Below are positions 8,829-16,532 of a DNA stretch of 64,000 nt, piece by piece. Both the position numbers and the translations under genes were made by a program. The stretch's first letter is position 1. The number at the start of each line of letters is the position of its first letter. The stretch covers positions 186,001 through 250,000 of the forward strand of contig CAKQTZ010000005.1 of assembly GCA_934277375.1 (NCBI GenBank), read 5' to 3'. The notes under the pieces were generated by a model that was not told the DNA's origin, made no database searches, and was given only the letters and a program-made list of their open reading frames with translations. The DNA is from an uncultured Coprococcus sp. GTDB lineage: Bacteria > Bacillota > Clostridia > Lachnospirales > Lachnospiraceae.

Positions 8829-10046
8829 ATGGCAAGATTTACATTACCAAGAGATCTGTATCACGGAAAAGGTGCTTTGGAGGCACTCAAGACATTCAAG
8901 GGTAAGAGAGCTATGGTCTGTGTCGGAGGCGGATCCATGAAGAGATTTGGATTCCTCGACAGGGCGGTGCAGTACCTTGAGGAAGCTGGAATGGAAGTTA
9001 AGTTATTTGAGGGAATCGAGCCGGATCCTTCAGTAGAGACGGTTATGAAAGGCGCAGCAGCCATGCTTGAATTTGAGCCGGATTGGATAGTGGCCATCGG
9101 CGGTGGTTCACCTATAGATGCAGCAAAGGCTATGTGGATAAAGTATGAGTACCCTGATGCAACATTTGAGGATATGTGTAAGGTATTTGGAATTCCTGAG
9201 CTCAGAAAGAAAGCGCATTTTTGTGCAATTTCTTCTACATCGGGCACAGCAACAGAGGTTACAGCATTCTCTATCATTACAGATTACGAGAAGGGAATCA
9301 AGTATCCTATAGCTGATTTTGAGATTACACCTGATGTTGCGATCGTTGATCCGGAGCTGGCAGAGACCATGCCTCAGAAGCTGGTTGCTCACACAGGTAT
9401 GGATGCCATGACACATGCAATCGAGGCTTACGTATCGACAGCAAACTGCGATTTCACTGACCCATTGGCGCTTCATGCGATCAAGATGATCCAGAAAGAT
9501 CTGGTTGGATCATATAACGGAGACATGGAGAAGCGTGACGCAATGCACAATGCGCAGTGCCTTGCAGGTATGGCATTCTCAAATGCACTGCTTGGAATCG
9601 TACATTCAATGGCACATAAGACCGGAGCAGCATTTGCCGATTACGGTGCACATATCATCCACGGAGCAGCAAATGCGATGTATCTCCCGAAGGTTATCGC
9701 TTTCAATGCAAAGGATGAGACAGCAAAGGCACGTTACGGCGAGATAGCAGATTTCATGGGCCTTGGCGGAGAGACACTTGACGAGAAGGTAGCTCTTCTC
9801 ATCGCATATCTGCGCAAGATGAATGATGATCTGAACATACCTCATTGTATCAAGAATTATGGACCTGACAGCTACCCATGTGAGCAGGGCTTTGTTCCGG
9901 AGGACGTATTCCTTGAGAGACTTCCTGAGATCGCTGCAAATGCTATACTTGATGCATGTACAGGCTCCAACCCAAGACAGCCAAGCCAGGAGGAGATGGA
10001 GAAGCTGCTGAAGTGCTGTTACTATGATACAGAGGTGGATTTCTAA
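8829..10046 (+). CDS. Iron-containing alcohol dehydrogenase
   Basis: 405 residues, typical for group III (Fe-ADH) enzymes. The cofactor loop GGGSPIDAAK is at 91-100. The likely metal ligands are Asp192 and His196 (GMDAMTHAIEA), His263 (SMAHKTG) and His278 (HGAANA). Family members reduce aldehydes to alcohols with NAD(P)H during fermentation; substrate cannot be told. Start 8829 follows TTAGGAGG by 9 nt; an in-frame ATG at 8673 would add 52 unconserved residues. It stands alone between truA and the rplM operon and ends in its own terminator. Confidence 0.93.
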   Translation: MARFTLPRDLYHGKGALEALKTFKGKRAMVCVGGGSMKRFGFLDRAVQYLEEAGMEVKLFEGIEPDPSVETVMKGAAAMLEFEPDWIVAIGGGSPIDAAKAMWIKYEYPDATFEDMCKVFGIPELRKKAHFCAISSTSGTATEVTAFSIITDYEKGIKYPIADFEITPDVAIVDPELAETMPQKLVAHTGMDAMTHAIEAYVSTANCDFTDPLALHAIKMIQKDLVGSYNGDMEKRDAMHNAQCLAGMAFSNALLGIVHSMAHKTGAAFADYGAHIIHGAANAMYLPKVIAFNAKDETAKARYGEIADFMGLGGETLDEKVALLIAYLRKMNDDLNIPHCIKNYGPDSYPCEQGFVPEDVFLERLPEIAANAILDACTGSNPRQPSQEEMEKLLKCCYYDTEVDF

Positions 10047-10075
10047 GGCGAGACGATTATTAATAGACAGAATAA

Positions 10076-10119
10076 AACAGTACCCGGTGATGCAGATGTG
10101 TCATCGGATACTGTTTTTT
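10076..10119 (+). terminator. Rho-independent terminator after the alcohol dehydrogenase gene
   Basis: AACAGTA pairs with TACTGTT, and CCGGTGA pairs with TCATCGG through one wobble. The loop is about 10 nt and a run of T follows. Confidence 0.85.
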
Positions 10120-10242
10120 CATGAAAAAAGTCTGTGATTGATGAAAATAGTTGCTTATTACTGCAGATTCGTGTATATTTGAAAGGCTGGAATAAGCAAT
10201 TAAAAAATATGGAAAAACTCGCATTTGCAGTATAAAAAGTAG

Positions 10243-10271
10243 TTGACAACAAAATGTAATTATAATATACT
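10243..10271 (+). promoter_or_regulatory. Sigma-A type promoter of rplM-rpsI
   Basis: TTGACA (10243-10248), 17-nt spacer, TATACT (10266-10271). The predicted transcript starts about 105 nt before rplM. Confidence 0.75.
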
Positions 10272-10274
10272 TGC

Positions 10275-10383
10275 AAAGTATGCGAAGTTTATAAGTGCGT
10301 TTCGAACCAATGCCCCGGTAAGGAATGTGCTGAATATACATTAGTAAAGAAGATTATAAAAGAATAATTTAGGAGGTACCACG
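10275..10383 (+). promoter_or_regulatory. Candidate L13-type ribosomal protein leader
   Basis: An approximately 105-nt 5' leader separates the promoter from rplM. It includes a GTGCG, AACCAATGCCCCGGTAAGG and GTGCT block that could fold into a compact hairpin. Firmicutes often have an L13 leader upstream of rplM that mediates autogenous control. I cannot run a covariance search, so this assignment rests on position and the conserved-looking CCGGTAAGG core. Confidence 0.4.
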
Positions 10384-10818
10384 ATGAAGAGCTTTATGGC
10401 AAGCCCATCAACAATAGAGAGAAAGTGGTATGTAGTTGACGCTACAGGACATACTTTAGGTCGTCTTGCATCAGAGATCGCAAGCATTTTAAGAGGAAAG
10501 AACAAGCCAACATTTACACCACACATTGACACTGGTGATTATGTAATAGTAGTAAACGCTGACAAGATCAAGGTAACTGGTAAGAAGTTAGATCAGAAGG
10601 TATACTACAACCACTCAGATTATGTAGGTGGTATGAAAGAGACAACTCTTCGTGAGAAGATGGCTAAGAAGCCAGAGGATGTTATCTACCTTGCAGTTAA
10701 GGGAATGCTTCCAAAGGGACCACTTGGCAGAGAGATGATCACAAAGCTTCACGTATACGCTGGTGCAGATCACAAGCATCAGGCACAGAAGCCAGAAGTA
10801 TTAGAGATTAAGTACTAA
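10384..10818 (+). CDS. rplM: 50S ribosomal protein L13 (uL13)
   Basis: 144 residues. It has [19 protein letters not shown] at the N-terminus, the [18 protein letters not shown] and [15 protein letters not shown] core, and [20 protein letters not shown] near the end. It is the first gene of the two-gene rplM-rpsI operon, with a TTAGGAGG ribosome site. Confidence 0.97.
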   Translation: MKSFMASPSTIERKWYVVDATGHTLGRLASEIASILRGKNKPTFTPHIDTGDYVIVVNADKIKVTGKKLDQKVYYNHSDYVGGMKETTLREKMAKKPEDVIYLAVKGMLPKGPLGREMITKLHVYAGADHKHQAQKPEVLEIKY

Positions 10819-10836
10819 GAAGGAGGAGATTAACAG

Positions 10837-11232
10837 ATGGCTAAGACAACAAAGTTCTATGGAACAGGAAGAAGAAAAAGCAGTATCGCCAGAGTTTACA
10901 TCACTCCAGGTACTGGTAAGATCGTTATAAACAAGAAGGATATGGATGAGTACTTTGGCCTTGATACACTCAAGGTTATCGTAAAGCAGCCACTCGTTGC
11001 TACAGGCACAGAGGGTAAGTACGATGTACTCGTTAACGTATGTGGTGGTGGTTTCACAGGTCAGGCTGGAGCTATCAGACATGGTATTTCAAGAGCACTC
11101 CTTGAGGTTGATGCTGAGTACAGACCAATCCTTAAGAAGGCTGGATACCTTACAAGAGATCCAAGAATGAAGGAGAGAAAGAAGTACGGTCTCAAGGCCG
11201 CTCGTCGTGCTCCACAGTTCTCAAAGAGATAA
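10837..11232 (+). CDS. rpsI: 30S ribosomal protein S9 (uS9)
   Basis: 131 residues. It starts with [16 protein letters not shown], contains [20 protein letters not shown], and ends in the basic [16 protein letters not shown] tail that reaches the P-site tRNA. It lies 18 nt after rplM with a GAAGGAGG site and is followed by a strong terminator that marks the boundary with the AT-rich island. Confidence 0.97.
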   Translation: MAKTTKFYGTGRRKSSIARVYITPGTGKIVINKKDMDEYFGLDTLKVIVKQPLVATGTEGKYDVLVNVCGGGFTGQAGAIRHGISRALLEVDAEYRPILKKAGYLTRDPRMKERKKYGLKAARRAPQFSKR

Positions 11233-11255
11233 TCAATTTTACAAGACGGTGTATT

Positions 11256-11288
11256 ACACTCCAGAACTTTGTTCTGGAGTGTTTTTTT
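11256..11288 (+). terminator. Rho-independent terminator after rpsI
   Basis: A perfect 12-bp stem ACACTCCAGAAC/GTTCTGGAGTGT with a TTT loop and seven T. It insulates the ribosomal operon from the island that follows. Confidence 0.92.
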
Positions 11289-11377
11289 ATGGAATTATGA
11301 TAAAATATTTCTGTAAAGTGTTATATGTGTAGAAGATAAGAACATAGAATATTAGGTGTTAGGGAAGAGACGTTTAT

Positions 11378-11500
11378 ATGATGGCTGTGAGCACAAAGAG
11401 TGGTGAGAAAGAAAAAGTTATTTCATGTGAAGAAAAAAATATATTAACGGAATCGGATAATAGGATGGAAAAATGGCTGTTGCGGCAGTTAAGGCAGTGA
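11378..11500 (+). CDS. Possible 40-residue peptide, unrecognised
   Basis: A short open frame starts MMAVSTKSGEKEK and ends MEKWLLRQLRQ, with a GGAAGAGA sequence about 8-10 nt before the ATG at 11378. It is hydrophilic with one Cys. It overlaps the next fragment in another frame, so the two may be pieces of one frameshifted gene. I do not recognise a family. It could equally be chance coding in AT-rich DNA. Confidence 0.2.
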   Translation: MMAVSTKSGEKEKVISCEEKNILTESDNRMEKWLLRQLRQ

Positions 11501-11682
11501 TAGATAATGCAAAAATTTGCAAAAACCAGTTGCAGGATAAGATTATTGAAAGATATTACCCCCTTTATAACATAAAAGAACTTCTTGATTTGTGTGATAT
11601 TATGTATGTTTATGATAATAAGAAAACTTCAAAGAGAATTGTTAGAAAACGTAAAGAAAGAGGAGATGTAAATATACCTTAA
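11473..11682 (+). pseudogene. Gene remnant resembling the C-terminus of a zeta-toxin-like ATPase
   Basis: 69 codons without a convincing ribosome site. The segment KIIERYYPLYNIKELLDLCD followed by IMYVYDN resembles the C-terminal end of zeta-toxin/AAA kinase-like proteins, where an R-Y-Y motif precedes a CDxxxxxDN segment. The Walker A N-terminal half is absent nearby, so if the match is real this is a decayed fragment. It sits at the left edge of the AT-rich island, where toxin-gene debris would fit past horizontal transfer. The family match was made by eye and is weak. Confidence 0.35.
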
Positions 11683-12190
11683 TGCCTATAGGTGTGAACA
11701 ATATATATTTGAATTGATGGAATAATATTGGAGGACGCATTGCAAGATTTTAGAGAACCTACAGGGATTGCATTTTTTGCCGGTTTTTATATTGAGAAGT
11801 GGTAGTCTTAAATTGATTAGAATTAGAATACAAGATATGTACTTATAACATATAGATAAATAGCTACAGTCTCATTTTTTTAATTAATATAGTAAATAGT
11901 TATTGTGGAAATCATCTGGATTTGCTTCTAATAATTAGGAGATTAGTTCAATTAATTTAAGATATTTTTATAAGTGAACTTATAATATGATAAAGAATCA
12001 TCCATGAATGGATTATGTCAATGGATAGTAAGATAAAAGTATTTTGGGGCATAGATTTACAGATATGGTCGGTGCAGGGATGGATATGTTTAGCTTGGAT
12101 TTATAATGACAAAGTAGTAACAGGAGTTTATACTTAACAGAGTAATCAAAAACAAACAATTCTAAATGTTAAAGAAGAGGTGAATTGATT
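11683..12190 (+). other. AT-rich gap before the radical SAM genes, with coding-like scraps
   Basis: No substantial gene is present. A stop-to-stop frame at 11713-11805 reads coding-like (DFREPTGIAFFAGFY, ending EKW) with GGAGG before a TTG at 11740, and may be a decayed C-terminus. A TATAAT at 11981-11986 lacks a matching -35 box. A separate W-rich short frame lies at 12021-12137. No terminator or transposon end was found. Confidence 0.4.
12021..12137 (+). CDS. Possible 38-residue Trp-rich peptide upstream of the radical SAM cluster
   Basis: ATG at 12021, with an alternative ATG at 12015, opens a 38-codon frame with four Trp (positions 9, 16, 21, 26) and one Cys, in the centre WGIDLQIWSVQGWICLAW. 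It ends 53 nt before the first radical SAM gene. The aromatic content suits a radical SAM substrate, but the ribosome site is poor. It could be a decayed gene fragment instead. It is listed because precursor genes are routinely missed in such loci. Confidence 0.25.
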   Translation: MDSKIKVFWGIDLQIWSVQGWICLAWIYNDKVVTGVYT

Positions 12191-13084
12191 ATGGGGAATA
12201 CGGTATATTATTATAACATCAATTATATATGTAACAATAAATGTGTGTTTTGTTTTTCCTACAATGTTGGTGATAGTAAAAAAGAGATAGCGTTTAGAAA
12301 GATTGTGGAAGAAATAGAATCGTGTAATCTTGATTCTGGTGATACCGTTGTAATTAACGGAGGTGAACCTTCACTTTCAATATATTTTGAACAACTTCTT
12401 ATATATTTATCAAAATTAGAGTGTAGAGTTGTTGTATATACAAACGGGAGAAGGCTAAAAGACATAGTTATTCCGAACAGTGATAATATTCAATTTGTAA
12501 TTCCTGTTCATGGCGATGGAAGATTGCATGATAAAATAACACAAGTTGAGGGATCGTATCAAAATACAATAGAATCAATAAAGAGTTTGCAAGAAAAAGG
12601 GGTATTATATTCTATAAAATTTATTATTAATGATGAAATGATAGAGACTAATTTAAATCTAGAAAAATTATTGAGAAATAATGGAATATATCCAAAGGAG
12701 ATAGTACTTGCAAGGCTTAACGAAACAAGAAAATCAAAAATAAATAATTATTATCCTCCACAATGCATAAGGGAAAGAAAATATTTTAGGAAGTGTTTTA
12801 ATGGGCTAAAGGAAAAGTATGATTTGCTCCTTTTAGATTTTCCACCATGTTATATGGAAGACCATCTACTTGAAAATATAGATATGAATAAAACTAATGA
12901 TATACGATTTGTTTTTTCTGATTATTCACATAGTTTGAATGAGAGAAAATATTTAAAAAAAAGACTTCAATTTGATAAATGCAAATGTTGTATGTATGGT
13001 AGTATATGTGATTTGATGAGTGAATCGTATTATTTAATGAAATATTATAAAAATCAAAAGAATATTATTTTAACGATGGAGTAA
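12191..13084 (+). CDS. Radical SAM protein A of a putative peptide-modification cluster
   Basis: 297 residues. The 4Fe-4S/SAM-binding CX3CX2C motif is at Cys14-Cys18-Cys21 (ICNNKCVFCF), followed by the SAM-contacting NGGEPS at about 56-61 and a YTNG motif. The C-terminus has a small Cys group (CKCCMYGSIC) that could bind a second cluster but does not form a clear SPASM domain. ATG 12191 follows AGAGG by 10 nt. Only 4 nt separate it from the next radical SAM gene, so they are cotranscribed. The codon choice is far more AT-rich than in the flanking genes. Substrate is unknown. Confidence 0.85.
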   Translation: MGNTVYYYNINYICNNKCVFCFSYNVGDSKKEIAFRKIVEEIESCNLDSGDTVVINGGEPSLSIYFEQLLIYLSKLECRVVVYTNGRRLKDIVIPNSDNIQFVIPVHGDGRLHDKITQVEGSYQNTIESIKSLQEKGVLYSIKFIINDEMIETNLNLEKLLRNNGIYPKEIVLARLNETRKSKINNYYPPQCIRERKYFRKCFNGLKEKYDLLLLDFPPCYMEDHLLENIDMNKTNDIRFVFSDYSHSLNERKYLKKRLQFDKCKCCMYGSICDLMSESYYLMKYYKNQKNIILTME

Positions 13085-13088
13085 AAAA

Positions 13089-14060
13089 ATGCAGATTTAT
13101 TTGCTTTTAACAGAAAATTGTAATCTTCGATGTAACTATTGCATTAGAGGTGAAAAAAATAATAATAATCTTTCATTAGAAAAATTTAAATTGATTTTGA
13201 AAATGAATGATTTTAGCAAGGATCAAGTTTTGCTTACTGGAGGAGAACCATTATTGCATGATAAATTCACAGATATTGTTCAATGTTGTTTGGAAAACTT
13301 CAACCATGTTGCAGTTAATACAAATGGTTTAAAATTAGATAAAAAAACAATAGTGGAAAATTCAAGAATTCATTACCAGATATCATTGGATGGAACCCAA
13401 AAAGAACATGATAGACTGAGAGGAGAGGGAACATATGAGAAAACATTGACAAATCTAAAAATAATTGATCATAGTAAAATAAGTTATAACGTTGCCTCAG
13501 TAATTAATAAAAGCAATTATAATAAAATAATAAATCTTATACCTGTTTTATACGAGTTAAAAAATATGAAATACTGGAAGGTTGAACCTCAATTGCCATT
13601 TGGATGTGGTTCTAAAGAAAAATGTGTTGATGTAACAGAATGGAATCGTTTGGTTGATTTGCTGATATCTAAATCTCCATTTAGATTAAAGATTAAAAAG
13701 TTATTTGATTTTTCTGCTATTGATAAACTTTCAAAAGAAAAAAGAGCTGAAATAAAAAATAGAAGTATCACTAACTGTGGAAGTTGTAAACAGAAGATAT
13801 ATATATATCCAGATTTTACAGTTTATCCTTGTACGTGTTTGAAAGATTTTCCTTTAGGTAATTTAAAAGATGAAAGCTTAATTAATATTTTAGGTAATGA
13901 AAAATCAAATGTATTTGTGAATTATAACATTGATCCAGCTAGCAAATGTTTACAGTGTAAATATTTTGATATTTGTAGGGGTGGGTGTATTGGATGTTCA
14001 TATAATATTGGGGGAAAATTGGGAATGGGAGATTCGAGATGTCCATTGATAAAAGAGTAG
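13089..14060 (+). CDS. Radical SAM/SPASM protein B
   Basis: 323 residues. The radical SAM motif is at Cys11-Cys15-Cys18 (CNLRCNYC), GGEP at 51-54, then NTNG and SLDG motifs. The C-terminal third has the SPASM pattern: NCGSCKQ, then YPCTC, CLQCKYFDICRGGC and a final CP. These normally bind auxiliary 4Fe-4S clusters in peptide-modifying enzymes such as PqqE and anSME. Its end overlaps the next gene by 22 nt, indicating tight coupling. The substrate may be the small peptide encoded at 15231. Confidence 0.88.
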   Translation: MQIYLLLTENCNLRCNYCIRGEKNNNNLSLEKFKLILKMNDFSKDQVLLTGGEPLLHDKFTDIVQCCLENFNHVAVNTNGLKLDKKTIVENSRIHYQISLDGTQKEHDRLRGEGTYEKTLTNLKIIDHSKISYNVASVINKSNYNKIINLIPVLYELKNMKYWKVEPQLPFGCGSKEKCVDVTEWNRLVDLLISKSPFRLKIKKLFDFSAIDKLSKEKRAEIKNRSITNCGSCKQKIYIYPDFTVYPCTCLKDFPLGNLKDESLINILGNEKSNVFVNYNIDPASKCLQCKYFDICRGGCIGCSYNIGGKLGMGDSRCPLIKE

Positions 14061-15190
14061 AGACTCCATGTTATGTTATACATAAAAACGAGTTAAATAA
14101 AATGATGATCGAATTTGTATATGATGTGCAAAGAGTATATTCTAGAACTATTGTTGCATATTCATATAAGACAAATTATTATAATGAAGTTATTAAAAGC
14201 GCTAAAAGTGCAGGACTATGGGCAGAAGTAGTGTCGGAAGATGAATATTGCTTGGCGAAGAAAATTGGATATACAAATAAAATTATATTTAATGGTCCAG
14301 TAAAGAGTTATGAGTCTTTTACTGATGCCATGGAGAATGGCGCAATTGTTAATATTGATTCGATAAGAGAAATAGAATGGCTAGGGAAACTACCAAAATC
14401 TAAAAAATATCGAATTGGACTTCGTTTAAATTACAAACTATCAAGATACTGTAAAGAAATAAATGAAACAGACGAAGTATGCTCAAGATTTGGATTTGAT
14501 GTAGAAAGTGATAAATTTAGGGATATAATTGAAAAAATTAGGAGTTTGGGTAATGTTGAAATTTGCGGATTTCAAATGCATAGAAGTGACAACTCTCGTT
14601 CAGTAGATATTTATAAATCAATGATTTATGCTGCAAAAGATATAGCACAAAAGAATAATATATGTCTAGATTTTATAGATTTGGGCGGAGGAATGAAGTT
14701 AGGTGTTTATGAAGAGTTAACAGCTATTTCTTATATGGTGGGGATAAAGAATGCATTAAATGAAACAGGAATGAATGGAGTATATGTTGTTTTAGAACCT
14801 GGGAATAGCTTGGTATATCGTAGTATAGATTATATAACCCAAGTAATAGATGTAAAATTAATTGGAGAAAACTGTTATGTAACATTAGATGGAAGCCGGA
14901 TTCATACAGATCCGTTATTCAAGAAACAAACGTATTTAGAAATCGAAATTTTATCTGAAAGCAAAGTAGAGTATAAAAAAATGTATTTATGCGGGTTTAC
15001 TTGCAAAGAAACAGACAGATTTACAATTTTAAATAATCAAAGAATTCAGGTTGGTGATTATGTTGCCTTTAAGAAAATAGGTTCCTATACAATGTCATTG
15101 GCACCTTCATTTATTGAAGGATTTCCAAGAGTATATATTAAAGATGATAAAACTATTTATATACAAAAGAGAAAAGAAATGCTATACTAA
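14039..15190 (+). CDS. Fold-type III PLP enzyme, diaminopimelate/ornithine decarboxylase-like
   Basis: 383 residues with the layout of LysA-family enzymes. The PLP lysine is Lys44 (AYSYKTN); His181 sits where the ring-stacking His lies; the phosphate loop is DLGGGMK (about 214-220); EPGN is at 253-256; CKETD is at 322-326, supplying the active-site Cys-Asp of the second subunit; Tyr350 lies in GSYTMS. True DAP decarboxylases have EPGR, whose Arg binds the substrate carboxylate. Here it is Asn, so the substrate is probably different. It is embedded in the radical SAM operon, overlapping gene B. It could act on a free amino acid or on the peptide; that is inference. Confidence 0.85.
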   Translation: MSIDKRVETPCYVIHKNELNKMMIEFVYDVQRVYSRTIVAYSYKTNYYNEVIKSAKSAGLWAEVVSEDEYCLAKKIGYTNKIIFNGPVKSYESFTDAMENGAIVNIDSIREIEWLGKLPKSKKYRIGLRLNYKLSRYCKEINETDEVCSRFGFDVESDKFRDIIEKIRSLGNVEICGFQMHRSDNSRSVDIYKSMIYAAKDIAQKNNICLDFIDLGGGMKLGVYEELTAISYMVGIKNALNETGMNGVYVVLEPGNSLVYRSIDYITQVIDVKLIGENCYVTLDGSRIHTDPLFKKQTYLEIEILSESKVEYKKMYLCGFTCKETDRFTILNNQRIQVGDYVAFKKIGSYTMSLAPSFIEGFPRVYIKDDKTIYIQKRKEMLY

Positions 15191-15230
15191 TCAAATAGAT
15201 AATGCTTGATGGCAAAAAGGAGGAATCTTA

Positions 15231-15341
15231 ATGGAAAGAGAAATTGAAAGATTCAAGTCATTAAATCAAGAATCTTGCGATCTTGCTAGTATTGAAGAAT
15301 GGGCAGTTTGGTGCGAAGGCGAAGAATCCTGGATGGAGTAA
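15231..15341 (+). CDS. Putative precursor peptide of the radical SAM cluster (36 residues)
   Basis: A 36-codon gene with a near-perfect ribosome site (AAAGGAGG, 7 nt before ATG) in the gap between the PLP gene and the third radical SAM gene. The first half (MEREIERFKSLNQES) is a polar, probably helical leader-like stretch. The second half carries Cys16, Cys28 and Trp24, Trp27, Trp34 in an acidic context, ending EEWAVWCEGEESWME. There is no Gly-Gly cleavage site. A terminator follows within 12 nt, an arrangement common for RiPP precursors that need more transcript than their enzymes. Small size, position and residue content support a precursor role; modification is unproven. Confidence 0.7.
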   Translation: MEREIERFKSLNQESCDLASIEEWAVWCEGEESWME

Positions 15342-15352
15342 GTTATTGGGAA

Positions 15353-15398
15353 AGATGTACATTGATTAAATGGTAATCAATTGATGTACATCTTTTTT
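15353..15398 (+). terminator. Terminator between precursor gene and downstream radical SAM genes
   Basis: AGATGTACAT pairs with ATGTACATCT and TGATTA with TAATCA, with a 4-nt bulge. Six T residues follow. Partial read-through would give a high precursor-to-enzyme ratio. Confidence 0.85.
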
Positions 15399-15434
15399 AT
15401 TGGTAAATTATATTGATTTTTGAGGAGAGATAGG

Positions 15435-16529
15435 ATGAGAAAAATTTCATTGACAATTAAACCAACAAATGGGTGTAATATGAAATGCAAACATTGTTAT
15501 CATGCCGAAGAAGGGTTTGATAGTAAAATATTAAACATTGATAGTGTTTACAAGTTTTTGAGTTTGGCGGCAAAACAATATGAAAACATAAATGTATTAA
15601 TACATGGTGGGGAGCCTACTTTATGTGGCATAAAATATATTCGTAGTATCTTTGAGTATGAAAAAAAGCTGCAGGAAAATTCATCTGTTAGCTTTAAAAA
15701 TACAATTCAGACGAATGGACTTCTATTAAATGATGAATGGATTAATTTATTTATGGAAAATAGGGTGAATGTTGGTATATCCTTTGATGGTCCTCATAAT
15801 GATGTGTTGAGAGAAAAAACAGATACAGTGTTAAGCGTTATAAAACGTTGTAAAGAAAAGGGATTACGAATAGGTGTATTATGTGTTGAAAGTAGTCAAA
15901 GTATTAATAATTTGATACAAACATATGAGTGGTTTAATTATCAAGGAATATCCTATAAGATTTTGCCAATCTTTAGATGTGGGAATGCAAAGACAGAAGA
16001 AGAATTTCTTATGGACGCAGAACAATATGTGTCAGCTCTTATGAGATTGTATGAATATTGGCTTCAGGACGAGAAGTGTAAAATAAGAGTTAATACATTG
16101 GAAGAATTTACGCGATTATTTGACTCACAATATTGTATGCAGTTCGGTGCTTCATGTATATATCACAGATTGGCATTGAATGCAGACGGAAACATATATC
16201 CGTGTGGAAGACCATATGATGAAATTTTTCTTTTAGGGAACATTGATAAAGTTGATAAAATTGATAGATTATTTGAAAGTGAAGGTTATCAGAAACTAGT
16301 CGCTATAGTCAATAAAAGAAAAGAAAACTGTCAAAAAGAATGTGAATTTTATAGTGTATGTAAAGGAGGCTGTATATCAAATTCAATTATTGATGGCAGT
16401 ATGAGTCAGATTAATGGAGAATCTTGTTTACAAACACATTTAATTTTTCAAAACGTAAAGGATATTAATGAAAAGTTTTTTTATGGCGTATCTAATAAAA
16501 TAAAAAATCCGAGAGTGAGAATAGGATAA
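15435..16529 (+). CDS. Radical SAM/SPASM protein C
   Basis: 364 residues. The radical SAM motif is at Cys14-Cys18-Cys21 (GCNMKCKHCYH), then HGGEPTL, QTNG and SFDG. The SPASM tail reads YPCGRP, LLGNI, then C-x3-C-x5-C-x3-C in CQKECEFYSVCKGGC. It resembles anaerobic sulfatase-maturase-like and thioether- or cyclophane-forming enzymes that act on peptide substrates. ATG 15435 is used because GAGGAGA precedes it; a TTG at 15420 lies within that ribosome site. It is followed 3 nt later by the fourth radical SAM gene. Confidence 0.88.
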   Translation: MRKISLTIKPTNGCNMKCKHCYHAEEGFDSKILNIDSVYKFLSLAAKQYENINVLIHGGEPTLCGIKYIRSIFEYEKKLQENSSVSFKNTIQTNGLLLNDEWINLFMENRVNVGISFDGPHNDVLREKTDTVLSVIKRCKEKGLRIGVLCVESSQSINNLIQTYEWFNYQGISYKILPIFRCGNAKTEEEFLMDAEQYVSALMRLYEYWLQDEKCKIRVNTLEEFTRLFDSQYCMQFGASCIYHRLALNADGNIYPCGRPYDEIFLLGNIDKVDKIDRLFESEGYQKLVAIVNKRKENCQKECEFYSVCKGGCISNSIIDGSMSQINGESCLQTHLIFQNVKDINEKFFYGVSNKIKNPRVRIG

Positions 16530-16532
16530 GGC

